NCBI RefSeq assembly: GCF_015732155.1
Contig: NZ_WIQK01000001.1
Location: 716,501-780,500 of the forward strand
DNA from: Pectinatus sottacetonis
GTDB lineage: Bacteria > Bacillota > Negativicutes > Selenomonadales > Selenomonadaceae
Length of the DNA: 64,000 nt
Direction of reading: 5' to 3'
Under the pieces are notes generated by a model, which saw only the letters and a list, made by a program, of their open reading frames with translations, searched no databases and was not told the origin of the DNA. This document shows positions 8,144-17,444 of this stretch, one piece after another (within the stretch, counting starts at the first letter, position 1; every line of letters begins with the position of its first letter). Both the position numbers and the translations under genes were made by a program.

Positions 8144-10153
8144 CTAAAACGACCCGCCTATTGAGAAGTTAGTGCGCCCGCCATCTTCTCCAATACCATA
8201 ATCCAAACGAAGCGGTCCTACAGGGGTTTCAATCTGAATACCAACACCATAACTATGATGCAGGGAAAGTTTATCTTCAATAGGCTGCCATGACCAATTC
8301 CGTCCACCCCAGGCATCACCCATATCAAAAAACAACGCTCCCTGGACTTTAGTGATAATAGGAAAACGATATTCTATTGATCCTAAAATCATCTTGTTTC
8401 CCTTAAACTGATCATCTTTATAGCCACGCAGAGTTCCCTGACCACCAATTTCAAATCTACCTGCCTCAGGCAGATCATGGTTAGCATAACCACCATTGAG
8501 TTTTAACGCCAGTACATGAGAATGACCTAAATTATAAAATCTCTGGGTATTCAATATATATTTATCATAGTTGAAATCACCACCTAATCCAGCAGCTTCA
8601 ACAGATACACTGTACCTGCTTCCTTCCATTGGATTATACACATTATCTCTTGTATCTAACACATGCATAAAAGTTATGCTTCTGGTAGTACCAAAATTAC
8701 TGTCCTTCCATTCCGTATTGTTACTTCGATCTAGACCATCTTCATGCCCTGCATACTCATCTTTACGATTTCTCAGTGTTATATAATTAGTAGAATATTC
8801 ATTAACAGGTCTTCCTAAAGTAATTTCTCCACCTTTATAACTTCGGTCATAATCTTCAATTTCATTTCCGTCAGAATCATAGTCGTCATACTCATATGTA
8901 CGATTATAAATACTCAGGCTTAAGGAAGTTTCTTTAGAATCGAGCCAGGGATGTCTATAGCTGAAAGTAAATCCACGGTCATTATTATCATCACCACCAA
9001 ACTCATACACCAGCTTAGTAGCATCTCCTGTACCACGGAAATTACTATCACTTAAAGTAATCATACCAATAAAACCATCGCTATTACTATACCCAGCTCC
9101 AATCCCAAAAGAACCCGTACGTTTTTCCACAACAGTTGTTTCGATAATCACGCTATTAGGATCTTTTTCACCCGGCAGCAGTTTCATATTTACATCTTGA
9201 AAAAAACCCAGATTATAAATCCGCTGCATGCTTCTTTTTGCCAGTTTCGCATTAAAAGCATCTCCTGGTTTCATTCTCATTTCACGTGTTATTACTTTCG
9301 TTTTTGTTTTATCATTACCCTTAACTACATAACCTTCTAGGATGCCTTCATCAAATTTGAGATTTAAGACACCATTTTCATCTATTGCCATATTGCTTAC
9401 TTTAGCAAGAATATATCCTTCGCTTCTATATTCTTCTTCAATGTTAGCAATATCATTACTCAATGTTTTGCTATTTAATATCTGCCCTACTTTAACATGC
9501 AACATTGACTTAATCTTGTCAGTGGAAATATCCCTATTTCCTGTTATGTTAATCTTACGCAATACCGGATTTTCCATAACATGGTAAGTTATTTTCACGC
9601 CTTCAGGTACCACTTCATAGGACGGAAAATTATCATAAAATAATCCTGTTTCATAAATAGCCTGTCTATCAATTGTAATATTTTTACTGGCAAATATATC
9701 ACCCGGTTTAATTTTTACTGCATCCATAACGGTTGATTTAGTTAGTGTAGTTAAACCAGCAACATCGACACTCACAACTGTCATACCATTATACTGCGCA
9801 GCTGAATCAACAACTTTTTTTTCTTCTGGACGCTGTTTTTTCCACTTTTCAATAGGATTTTCTTTTTCTATCATTTTTTTATTGCTGGAAACGGCCTTAT
9901 TTTCTTCAGCCGGTAAATCTTTTTTTACAATTGATTCCTGATCAGTTTTAACATCTATATCTTCATCTTCTTTTTTTAATTTATCAGTTGCTGCCAATTG
10001 AGAAGCTGGTTCTTTAGGATTATTATCAACAATCACATTATTATAGGCTGTACCATTATCTTGCGCGTGAGCAACTGGTATTTCCAACATAGTGACATTT
10101 GTTACGGCCACAGCTAAAGCACAAGCTAATAAACGACCCTTATTTTTGTTCAA
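8144..10153 (-). CDS. bamA: Outer-membrane protein assembly factor BamA
   Basis: Omp85-family insertase that folds beta-barrels into the outer membrane. After a signal peptide (cleaved near AHA) comes about 90 residues rich in Lys/Glu/Asp with little predicted structure, then three POTRA-like repeats beginning MTVVSVDVAGL, VLRKINITGN and EGYVVKGND, and a 16-strand barrel region over the last 310 or so residues with the loop-6 motif GGQGTLRGYKDDQF and a terminal NFSIGGSF. Three POTRAs versus five in E. coli explains the 669-residue length. I chose TTG at 10153 because AGGAGG is eight bases before it; the upstream GTG would place that site inside the gene. Confidence 0.96.
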   Translation of the reverse strand: MNKNKGRLLACALAVAVTNVTMLEIPVAHAQDNGTAYNNVIVDNNPKEPASQLAATDKLKKEDEDIDVKTDQESIVKKDLPAEENKAVSSNKKMIEKENPIEKWKKQRPEEKKVVDSAAQYNGMTVVSVDVAGLTTLTKSTVMDAVKIKPGDIFASKNITIDRQAIYETGLFYDNFPSYEVVPEGVKITYHVMENPVLRKINITGNRDISTDKIKSMLHVKVGQILNSKTLSNDIANIEEEYRSEGYILAKVSNMAIDENGVLNLKFDEGILEGYVVKGNDKTKTKVITREMRMKPGDAFNAKLAKRSMQRIYNLGFFQDVNMKLLPGEKDPNSVIIETTVVEKRTGSFGIGAGYSNSDGFIGMITLSDSNFRGTGDATKLVYEFGGDDNNDRGFTFSYRHPWLDSKETSLSLSIYNRTYEYDDYDSDGNEIEDYDRSYKGGEITLGRPVNEYSTNYITLRNRKDEYAGHEDGLDRSNNTEWKDSNFGTTRSITFMHVLDTRDNVYNPMEGSRYSVSVEAAGLGGDFNYDKYILNTQRFYNLGHSHVLALKLNGGYANHDLPEAGRFEIGGQGTLRGYKDDQFKGNKMILGSIEYRFPIITKVQGALFFDMGDAWGGRNWSWQPIEDKLSLHHSYGVGIQIETPVGPLRLDYGIGEDGGRTNFSIGGSF

Positions 10154-10188
10154 ATAAATTACCTCCTGAATCACTTTCTAATTTTTTA

Positions 10189-10773
10189 TTATTCTTGCAA
10201 TGTCTTTTTTGCTGTTCGCATTAATTGCTGCATTTTTTTCGAAGGGACTTGAGTCTGCACTTTAGGATAATCTGACTTTTCCTGCCTGGAAATTTTATTC
10301 ATATGGTTTGCTGCAGGTGTAGTTATGACTTCTTCTGGTACATTGGTTATCTCTTTTTTTTGTAATTTATGACTGGAAAAATTTGTTTCAGCAATATTAT
10401 TTGTTATAATTTTTTTCTCTGGATCAACGGAGGCCAGCTGTTTTTTGGCTTTATTTACTGCAGGATTATTAACAGTAGTTGCTATAACGGGTGTTCTCTT
10501 ACTTTCATCATAACTATTTGATTTTCCCCATAACCAATAACCACCAGCCGACAAAAATAACACAATTGATGACAGTAAGACAACATATTTCACCCATATT
10601 GGATGAAAAGTATTATGCCGCTTTTCCTTTGCACATTTCAATTCAGCTTCCGCCAACATAATGTGAAGGTCTCCGCGAATATCATTATCATTATCCAATG
10701 ATGTTTCCGCCTTGCCCAGCCATTTTTTAGCAGCTGCAACATGATCTTTCATTACTTTGTCAACTTTTGCCAT
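10189..10773 (-). CDS. Unknown single-TM protein between the sigma factor and bamA
   Basis: 194 residues. The first 60 are charged and helical (AAAKKWLGKAETSLD, MLAEAELKCAKEKRH) and by the positive-inside rule cytoplasmic. One transmembrane segment follows at about 61-82, then about 110 residues of low-complexity, lysine-rich periplasmic sequence. ATG follows AAGGAGGG. It sits directly after a sigma-70-family gene and 35 bases before bamA. A cytoplasmic domain, one TM and an extracytoplasmic tail next to a sigma gene is the layout of membrane anti-sigma factors, but I see no known anti-sigma motif, so this remains a hypothesis. It could equally be a structural envelope protein. Confidence 0.8.
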   Translation of the reverse strand: MAKVDKVMKDHVAAAKKWLGKAETSLDNDNDIRGDLHIMLAEAELKCAKEKRHNTFHPIWVKYVVLLSSIVLFLSAGGYWLWGKSNSYDESKRTPVIATTVNNPAVNKAKKQLASVDPEKKIITNNIAETNFSSHKLQKKEITNVPEEVITTPAANHMNKISRQEKSDYPKVQTQVPSKKMQQLMRTAKKTLQE

Positions 10774-10841
10774 ATGACTGCCCTCCTTTATCCATGTCTA
10801 TTAATAATATCCAATAATAAAAAATTATTTTACATGTCATT

Positions 10842-10882
10842 TTCAGGTAAATTTAGTTATATTATACTATATTCAGGAAATT
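10842..10882. repeat. Direct repeats flanking a TATAAT in the sigma/anti-sigma-like gap
   Basis: TTCAGGTAAATT (10842-10853) and TTCAGGAAATT (10872-10882) are near-identical direct repeats 30 bases apart, three helical turns. Between them, on the minus strand, is TATAAT (10861-10866) in the 166-base gap upstream of the single-TM protein and bamA. Possibly paired regulator sites or alternative promoter elements; function is inferred only. Confidence 0.4.
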
Positions 10883-10939
10883 AATACTATTTTTAAACAT
10901 ATTTCAACACATTATCTTCATATCTTTATCATTAGCCTT

Positions 10940-11563
10940 TCAATGCCAATGCTGCATAAATTTTGCCATCATACCACGTAAACGACGTACCGCATTTTTC
11001 TGCAGTCGATATACATGAGATAAACTGACATTCATTATATCAGCTATTTCTTGCGGAGCTTTATCCTTAAGATATACACCATCTAAAACCACTCGTTCCT
11101 TTACCGGCAGGCGAAGCATTTCTTTTCGTATTTGTCCCTGTAAAAAATTTTTCTCAGCCTGATTTTGTATATTTATCTTATCATCTGCAATTACTATTAT
11201 ATCATCAAAAAAATCATATAAACTACAGCATTTTGCCCCTTTACATTCTTTATCAAAATAATTTAGTATACGTCCCTTAATACGATGGACAGCATATAAA
11301 GAAAATGCTACTTTTTTCCCCGGATCATAGCGCTCAACAGCTTCGATCAAACCAACAGTTCCTTCCTGTATTAAATCCATGACAAACTCAACGTGGGAAA
11401 AAGGTTTTACACACTTAAATACAAGCGGCTGATATGATTCTATTATCTCACAGCGTGCATTTTTATCATTATTTATTTTATAGGCTTTCCACAGTTTTGC
11501 TTCCTTTTCCGGTTCCAGCAGAATAACCTTTTGTATTTCTGCCATATACTCTCTAAGCTGCAT
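10940..11563 (-). CDS. RNA polymerase sigma factor, sigma-70 family (sigma2-sigma4 type)
   Basis: 207 residues. Sigma region 2 is at about 40-108 (DLIQEGTVGLIEAVERYDPGK, then FSLYAVHRIKGRIL) and sigma region 4 at about 145-197 (LPVKERVVL ... APQEIADIMNVSLSHVYRLQKNA helix-turn-helix). No clear region 1 or 3 is present; the linker carries a KGAKCC segment. The wording of regions 2 and 4 is closer to FliA/SigD or SigH-like factors than to short ECF factors. ATG follows AGGAGG. It lies between tamB and a one-TM protein plus bamA, so it may direct envelope genes, and with flagellar genes 13 kb away a motility role is also possible. Confidence 0.9.
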   Translation of the reverse strand: MQLREYMAEIQKVILLEPEKEAKLWKAYKINNDKNARCEIIESYQPLVFKCVKPFSHVEFVMDLIQEGTVGLIEAVERYDPGKKVAFSLYAVHRIKGRILNYFDKECKGAKCCSLYDFFDDIIVIADDKINIQNQAEKNFLQGQIRKEMLRLPVKERVVLDGVYLKDKAPQEIADIMNVSLSHVYRLQKNAVRRLRGMMAKFMQHWH

Positions 11564-11599
11564 ACCAGCCGCCTCCTTTCACCAATATTATTATTTACA

Positions 11600-14500
11600 C
11601 TAAAATTTAATATTAGCCTGCAAGGTAATTTTATATCCATCTTTTTTATCCCATTCATTTAAAATGCTTATATTATTATTCAAATCATATTGCACACCAT
11701 ATTTATAATCATCATAATTTATACTGTTAGTGTATTTTAACATCATTTTATTAGAAATATATTTTCCAATTTCTATATTATAAACTTCATCATAGTTATC
11801 CTGATTATTTCGTACGTTTCCGTTATATATAGTATCTCCTACTACATTAAATTCATCCAATTTCAAAGTATCACGCATAAAGTTTCCTATTTCATTGAAA
11901 AAGCTCATTTGAAATCCGATAGAAGCAAGCTCTGCTAAATCGGCTGACCCAATACGGCCGCCCTCCCGATAATTATTGCGAAAAGTCAAAAGCTTAATTA
12001 TTTCTTCCTGACTCATCGCCGGTTCTGATACAAGAGTAAATTTCATTTTTTCCACAGGCCCTTCTGCTGATAAAAACACTTTAGTCTGCATCAATTCCGT
12101 ATCAGCTTTAAAAACTATACTAGGGAAAAAGGAACCAATTTGGTTGAAGGAAGCAACACCTTCACGTATTTTAAAAATTGTCTTTAAATAATTTATCGTA
12201 CCTCTATCTACGATAATTTCACCTGATGGCAGTGGATATTTTGTCGTCCCACCAAAATGAATATTTCCCGAAATATCCATATCATAAAGCATTGAACTAG
12301 CAAAACGAACATTTTTCCCGACATTTATGCCTAAATCTAATATCATCTTTGGCAAGATAGAAATATTATTATCTGGTATCCCAGGAAAAGATATGGTGGC
12401 CTTCTCTATGTTTACTGTCCCTGTTAATTTAGGCATAACTCTACCAAATAAATTTTCTTCTGTCAAATTGCATTGCGCACTAAATGGTCCACGATAATAT
12501 TTACTGTTGATAGATAATTTATCCATATTCAAAGTAAATTTGTAATCACGCAGACCTCCACCTGTAAGCAATGTATCACCTACAAGAGAATATTTCCCAG
12601 AACCTATTTTGCCACTGAAATCATTTACTTTCATTTTTTCACGGTTGAAAACAATATCAGCTTGCATATTTTGTATGGGATCTACCAATCCTTTTAATTT
12701 TACTGTACCATTATGCATTTTTATGAATCCATCAAATAAAGGATGTGCTAAAGTACCATTAATTTTCAATCTTCCTTGTAAAGGTCCAGCAGCCCAATCA
12801 ATATCTTTAGATAAAAATGGCAAAATACTCAAATCAGCATTATCTAGTGATATATCAAGATCAATCTGATCGTACTGTGTAAGCATTTCCCACGGCTTCG
12901 CCTTAAGTGCTACAATAGGTACCCGCCCACTGGCAGATGCTTTGTACTGTCCTTTATTTACTAAAATCTGATTAACATTTATAACACCGTCTTTTAAATT
13001 TAGAAGCCCTGTCATCCTGTCAAATGTTGCTGTGCCTATTCCTCCACCATCTATTTCAAAAGAAACATCAGCCTGAGGTTTTTTTGTTGTGCCTTTTATT
13101 TGCGCATATGCATTCATGATTCCCTTCGCATCGACATCATAATTCATCAGTTCAGTCATTAATTTAGCATTTATGCCTTGTGTTGAAAATATTATATCAA
13201 TTGGCCCATTTATATTCCATGTACCTTTTGCTGCAACTTTTCCAGCTCCTTGTTCACCATAAAATTTATTAATTTGTACAATATTATTCCTATAAGATAC
13301 ATTAATAACAATATTTTGCAATGGATATTTTTTTAAATATCCATTTTTTATATTTCCATCTAAATGTATAAACGGATCAGCAAAATTCCCTCCCATATTT
13401 ACTATCCCATTAAAAGTCCCAGTTAAATATTTATTTTTAAAGTCCGCTATTGCTGCCAAAGATTTAATATCAACTGCATTAACATTCAAATTGCCCATAA
13501 GCTGCTTTGTCTGCAAATCCATCTTCCCTTGAAGTGAAATCGTTCCCTTATCCTGCCTGCATTGTATTTTCGGGAAAGACAATATCCCATTTTGGTAATT
13601 GCACTGCCCGATTACATCAGTTATTTCCACCCCATTGAAAATAAGTTTTTCAGCTTTAACGGTACTGGTAAATATTATATTATCAAAAGTTCCTCCTACA
13701 TGCCCTGTAAAACCTGCTTCACCTTTTATAGGATAAGGAAAATATGCTGGTAATTTGGCAAGGGATATTCGATCTATATCTACTGCAAAGTCGAGTTTAT
13801 TATTATCTACTTCTCCACTTATTTTTGCAGACAAAAACGGAGTTTTGATTATAAAATCTTTTAAAATGATATTCCCTGATTCATATACATAATTGCCATA
13901 AGCTGCTGTCAATAAAACACCATGATAGCTTCCCTCATGAAAAAACACATGCCCCTGTACTTTTATATCATTAAAAGTACCTGTTAAATGCAGTGTATTA
14001 TCTATATTTCCTGTTATAGGCTGACCGGGGAAAAAAGCAGCGGCTATATTCTCCATGCGGGCATTTTTAGTATTTACAATTAAATCTACTGGGTGGTTAT
14101 TTTTTAGACCAATAGTCCCTATAGCACTGTGAACAACATTATTTTTATCATTTTTCATAACAAATTTATCTAAATGGATACTATTAGCATTACCAGAAGC
14201 AGAAAGTAATAACGTATGATAAGGCTGCTTTGCTATCTGCCCATCAGATGCCCCCAGTTTTATCGTCAAATAAGGATCTGCAATATTGCCTTGCAAATAT
14301 CCATGAAATTCTGCCCGTCCACTTAATGGAACAGCCATATATGTATTCAAAAGACTTAAATCAACATTTGATCCATAAAAATCCACATCAATATTTTCAC
14401 TATTTAAGCTGCCGGAAGCAGTGATATTACCTTTTCCTACCAAATCAGCTGTAAAAGTTTGTAAGCTTATCATTTGCCCAGCACTTTTTGACAGCACAGC

Positions 14501-15910
14501 ATTTGCTTGGCTTACTTGTATACCGTTATAGCTACCATTTTCTAGTGATAATACAGCATAAAATACCATGTCATCAAATTCATTTATCGTTCCTTTAAAC
14601 ACTGCATCAGCAGATATTTTACCCGACAATGCTGGTAAAGTACGGGGCAGACTTTTAGCAGATATATTTTTTATCTGGGCATGCCCTTGATATTTTTTAC
14701 TACTAAGGTCAAATATACCTTCTGCACTAATTATCCCTCCATAGCAATTAGCAGAAACCTTATCCAAATAAATTTTATTATTAGAAAAATTTCCCTGCAC
14801 TTTGGCGTTGCTAAATGAATACCCATATATTTGGCCTTGTCCAGCTGAAAGCTCTGCTGCAATCACAGGATTTTTTATACTACCAGTGACGTCAGCCGTA
14901 AATTTTACATCACCGTTAAACGGACTTTCTTTAAATATACTATGCGGATTGATTTTATTTGCACTAACGGTCATAGAAATTTTAGGATCAGTTTCTATTG
15001 TTATTTTCCCATGTAGTTTTACCAATTGTCCTTTTACAGCAGCATTGGCAAAAACAACTGCGTATTTGTCTTTAAGAATAACTAACCCTTTAATATCTGT
15101 AATATTTGTATCCATAAACTGACACTTTCCGCCAGTTACCTGTAATTGTCCTATCACGCTAATTTTTCCATTTGCCGGTATATTTACTGATATGTCTAAT
15201 TTATTTATTATTCCTGCTTTTATTTTTAAATTACTAGGAATTTTACCTGAAGGTATAAATATACGGTATTTCATTATATCTATTTTATCTGCTCTTATGT
15301 TAAAATGCTTTGCATATTTATCCATAAAACCATTAATATGTATTTTGCTACTTTCCTGCATCATATCGATTTTAAATACAGTTTTATTACTATCTGATAA
15401 ATCAATTTTTGCATTTACCTTGTCTATTATAAGTTTCTTATTTTTTATATTCCCATTAACTAATCCATCTTTAACAACAATATTACCTCTAAATGCATTA
15501 TTTGTCTGATTCTGCACTAGAATATCATTATAATTCCAAGTTCCATCTTGATATTCTATAATATTCATCTGCGGTTTGTTAACTATTATTTTATTAACAC
15601 TTTCTGTTATTTTGCCTGTTAAAATTCTCCACGGATTGAACTTAACACCAACCTTATTAGATTGTAAAAACAAAATGCCTTTTTTGTCATAGATAGCTAC
15701 CCCGTCTGCCTGAATAGTCGAAAATGAAGTTATTTTAACTGACTGAATATTTATTTTTGTGTGTATTGACTGAGTTAATATATTACCTGCTGTTTTGGCT
15801 GCTCTTTTCATAAAAGATTCAGAATGGCTTATATAAAAAAAAGAAGCCGCTATAAATATACAGATAAATGCCACTACAAATATCGCAATTTTTTTCCACG
15901 GCTTCTTCAT
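11600..15910 (-). CDS. tamB: TamB/AsmA-like translocation and assembly protein
   Basis: 1436 residues. An N-terminal signal anchor (about 8-28) is followed by a very long run of repeated beta-strand units (recurring patterns such as GKISADAVFKGTI, GNIADPYLTIKLG, GTFNDIKVQGHV) as in the TamB/AsmA beta-groove proteins that bridge inner and outer membranes. The last 340 or so residues form the TamB C-terminal domain (DUF490), with GTINYLKTIFKIREG and EPAMSQEEIIKLLTFRN. Known members carry phospholipids to the outer membrane and help assemble some barrels. ATG follows GGGAGG. It lies between tolC and the sigma factor, in the same direction as bamA; no tamA is visible apart from BamA itself. Confidence 0.93.
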   Translation of the reverse strand: MKKPWKKIAIFVVAFICIFIAASFFYISHSESFMKRAAKTAGNILTQSIHTKINIQSVKITSFSTIQADGVAIYDKKGILFLQSNKVGVKFNPWRILTGKITESVNKIIVNKPQMNIIEYQDGTWNYNDILVQNQTNNAFRGNIVVKDGLVNGNIKNKKLIIDKVNAKIDLSDSNKTVFKIDMMQESSKIHINGFMDKYAKHFNIRADKIDIMKYRIFIPSGKIPSNLKIKAGIINKLDISVNIPANGKISVIGQLQVTGGKCQFMDTNITDIKGLVILKDKYAVVFANAAVKGQLVKLHGKITIETDPKISMTVSANKINPHSIFKESPFNGDVKFTADVTGSIKNPVIAAELSAGQGQIYGYSFSNAKVQGNFSNNKIYLDKVSANCYGGIISAEGIFDLSSKKYQGHAQIKNISAKSLPRTLPALSGKISADAVFKGTINEFDDMVFYAVLSLENGSYNGIQVSQANAVLSKSAGQMISLQTFTADLVGKGNITASGSLNSENIDVDFYGSNVDLSLLNTYMAVPLSGRAEFHGYLQGNIADPYLTIKLGASDGQIAKQPYHTLLLSASGNANSIHLDKFVMKNDKNNVVHSAIGTIGLKNNHPVDLIVNTKNARMENIAAAFFPGQPITGNIDNTLHLTGTFNDIKVQGHVFFHEGSYHGVLLTAAYGNYVYESGNIILKDFIIKTPFLSAKISGEVDNNKLDFAVDIDRISLAKLPAYFPYPIKGEAGFTGHVGGTFDNIIFTSTVKAEKLIFNGVEITDVIGQCNYQNGILSFPKIQCRQDKGTISLQGKMDLQTKQLMGNLNVNAVDIKSLAAIADFKNKYLTGTFNGIVNMGGNFADPFIHLDGNIKNGYLKKYPLQNIVINVSYRNNIVQINKFYGEQGAGKVAAKGTWNINGPIDIIFSTQGINAKLMTELMNYDVDAKGIMNAYAQIKGTTKKPQADVSFEIDGGGIGTATFDRMTGLLNLKDGVINVNQILVNKGQYKASASGRVPIVALKAKPWEMLTQYDQIDLDISLDNADLSILPFLSKDIDWAAGPLQGRLKINGTLAHPLFDGFIKMHNGTVKLKGLVDPIQNMQADIVFNREKMKVNDFSGKIGSGKYSLVGDTLLTGGGLRDYKFTLNMDKLSINSKYYRGPFSAQCNLTEENLFGRVMPKLTGTVNIEKATISFPGIPDNNISILPKMILDLGINVGKNVRFASSMLYDMDISGNIHFGGTTKYPLPSGEIIVDRGTINYLKTIFKIREGVASFNQIGSFFPSIVFKADTELMQTKVFLSAEGPVEKMKFTLVSEPAMSQEEIIKLLTFRNNYREGGRIGSADLAELASIGFQMSFFNEIGNFMRDTLKLDEFNVVGDTIYNGNVRNNQDNYDEVYNIEIGKYISNKMMLKYTNSINYDDYKYGVQYDLNNNISILNEWDKKDGYKITLQANIKF

Positions 15911-15949
15911 TATTATCCTCCCTTAATTTCTGTTATATTGTCTTATTTT

Positions 15950-17422
15950 TCAGCCTCTGTCAAGTACATCCAACTGTGGTGAATCATTTTTTTGTTGATC
16001 TATCTGATTTGTATTTTCAGCTTTTTGTTCTACTACTTTCTGTTCTGTAGTGTTCCGTTTTATTGCCTTTTGTTTTACTACTTTTTCATCTTTTCCTTTA
16101 TCTGCTTTATTATTATTGTCAACTACTGCTTCAGCTGGCAACCCCATCGCTTTATTTAAAGCAGCTCTGCTTATCGTATAATCGTATAGTGCCTGATTAT
16201 AATTCATCTGTGCTGTAACATAATCAACTATTGAATCCAGTCTGTCACTGTTCGTGCCTACACCAGCCTGATAACGTACCTGGGCTATTCTATTATCTTC
16301 AGCCGCCTGGGCAACTGCAATTTTTGTTGTTTCTATATTTCTCTTAGCTGCTTCCATTGATAAATATGCCTGACGCACATCCAAAAGTATCTGGTCATTT
16401 GTTTCTGCAACTCCCTGCTGTGCATGTATTACTGTTGCTTCAGCCTGCTTAACCTGGGATTTCGTGACAGAACTATCAAAAATTGTCCAGTCAGCCTGCA
16501 CACCGATAGCAGACTTATCCGTCTGATCATCATCAAACATGCTATTCCCTGCTATATCTTTTTGCGCTACAATGGATACCTGCGGCAAATAGCCAGCCTT
16601 AGCCGATTTCACTGATTTTTGTGCCTGCAATACTGCCTTTTGCGCAGCCAAACCATCCGGTCGATTCTGCAATGCTGTATCCATACATTTTTGCAATGTA
16701 TTGGGATACTCTGTATTTGTAAGATAATTGTCACTTGGTTCCACATCAGTCAATACATTCTGTCCAATCAATTTATTAAAATCTGTCACAGCAATCTGTA
16801 AATCATTTTCAGCAGTAATCAAATTTTGCTTTGCATCAGCTAAATTCACCTGGGCCCGCAGTAAATCTGATTTAGGAACAACCCCTGCATTATACTTGGC
16901 CATAGCTACTTTTTCATGTTCACTATATTGTGTTACTGCTGACTGCCGCACCTTCTTTATATTCTGGCAATCTAATATTTTATAATAGTCCTGAATAGTT
17001 TGCAACTGTATAGTTTGTTTTTCATTTTCCAAAGTAAGTGCACTAATTTCTACTCCCAAATCAGCACTCTTATATTGATTTTCTAAAGCCCCACCAGTAT
17101 ATACTGGGATACTTGCCGATAGAACATTACCATAAGAATGGTCTATATCATATTGATTATAATAATGTCCACCTACTTTATTAGCTGTTCCTTCCCATGT
17201 TAACTTAAGACCTTTATTGCCTTTTGCTTCTCCTAAAACAGCCTTAGCTTTTTCTAAATCAGCCTCTGACTGTTTTATCGAATGATTATTACTAAGTGCT
17301 TCAGTAATACTTTCTTCCAATGACATCTGACGAGCAAAAACCGGATTAGTTAAAGACAATGTCATAAACCCGCTTAAAATTAATGCCGTTAAATTTTTAA
17401 TCAATTTTTTATTGTTTTTCAA
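15950..17422 (-). CDS. tolC: TolC-family outer-membrane efflux channel
   Basis: 490 residues from the chosen TTG at 17422, which follows AGGGGG; the longer frame starting at 17488 would overlap mlaD by 44 bases and has no signal peptide at its start. A signal peptide ends NPVFA, followed by two homologous OEP halves rich in long helices (MSLEESITEALSNNHSI; TLQKCMDTALQNRPDG) with the typical AxVNLADAKQNLITAENDLQ coiled coil. A tail of about 60 residues rich in Lys, Gln and Asn is unusual and probably disordered. TolC trimers form the exit duct for RND and other pumps; the RND pair at 46731-50872 is a plausible but unlinked partner. Confidence 0.93.
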   Translation of the reverse strand: MKNNKKLIKNLTALILSGFMTLSLTNPVFARQMSLEESITEALSNNHSIKQSEADLEKAKAVLGEAKGNKGLKLTWEGTANKVGGHYYNQYDIDHSYGNVLSASIPVYTGGALENQYKSADLGVEISALTLENEKQTIQLQTIQDYYKILDCQNIKKVRQSAVTQYSEHEKVAMAKYNAGVVPKSDLLRAQVNLADAKQNLITAENDLQIAVTDFNKLIGQNVLTDVEPSDNYLTNTEYPNTLQKCMDTALQNRPDGLAAQKAVLQAQKSVKSAKAGYLPQVSIVAQKDIAGNSMFDDDQTDKSAIGVQADWTIFDSSVTKSQVKQAEATVIHAQQGVAETNDQILLDVRQAYLSMEAAKRNIETTKIAVAQAAEDNRIAQVRYQAGVGTNSDRLDSIVDYVTAQMNYNQALYDYTISRAALNKAMGLPAEAVVDNNNKADKGKDEKVVKQKAIKRNTTEQKVVEQKAENTNQIDQQKNDSPQLDVLDRG

Positions 17423-17444
17423 TTTATTTCCCCCTAAAAATTTT

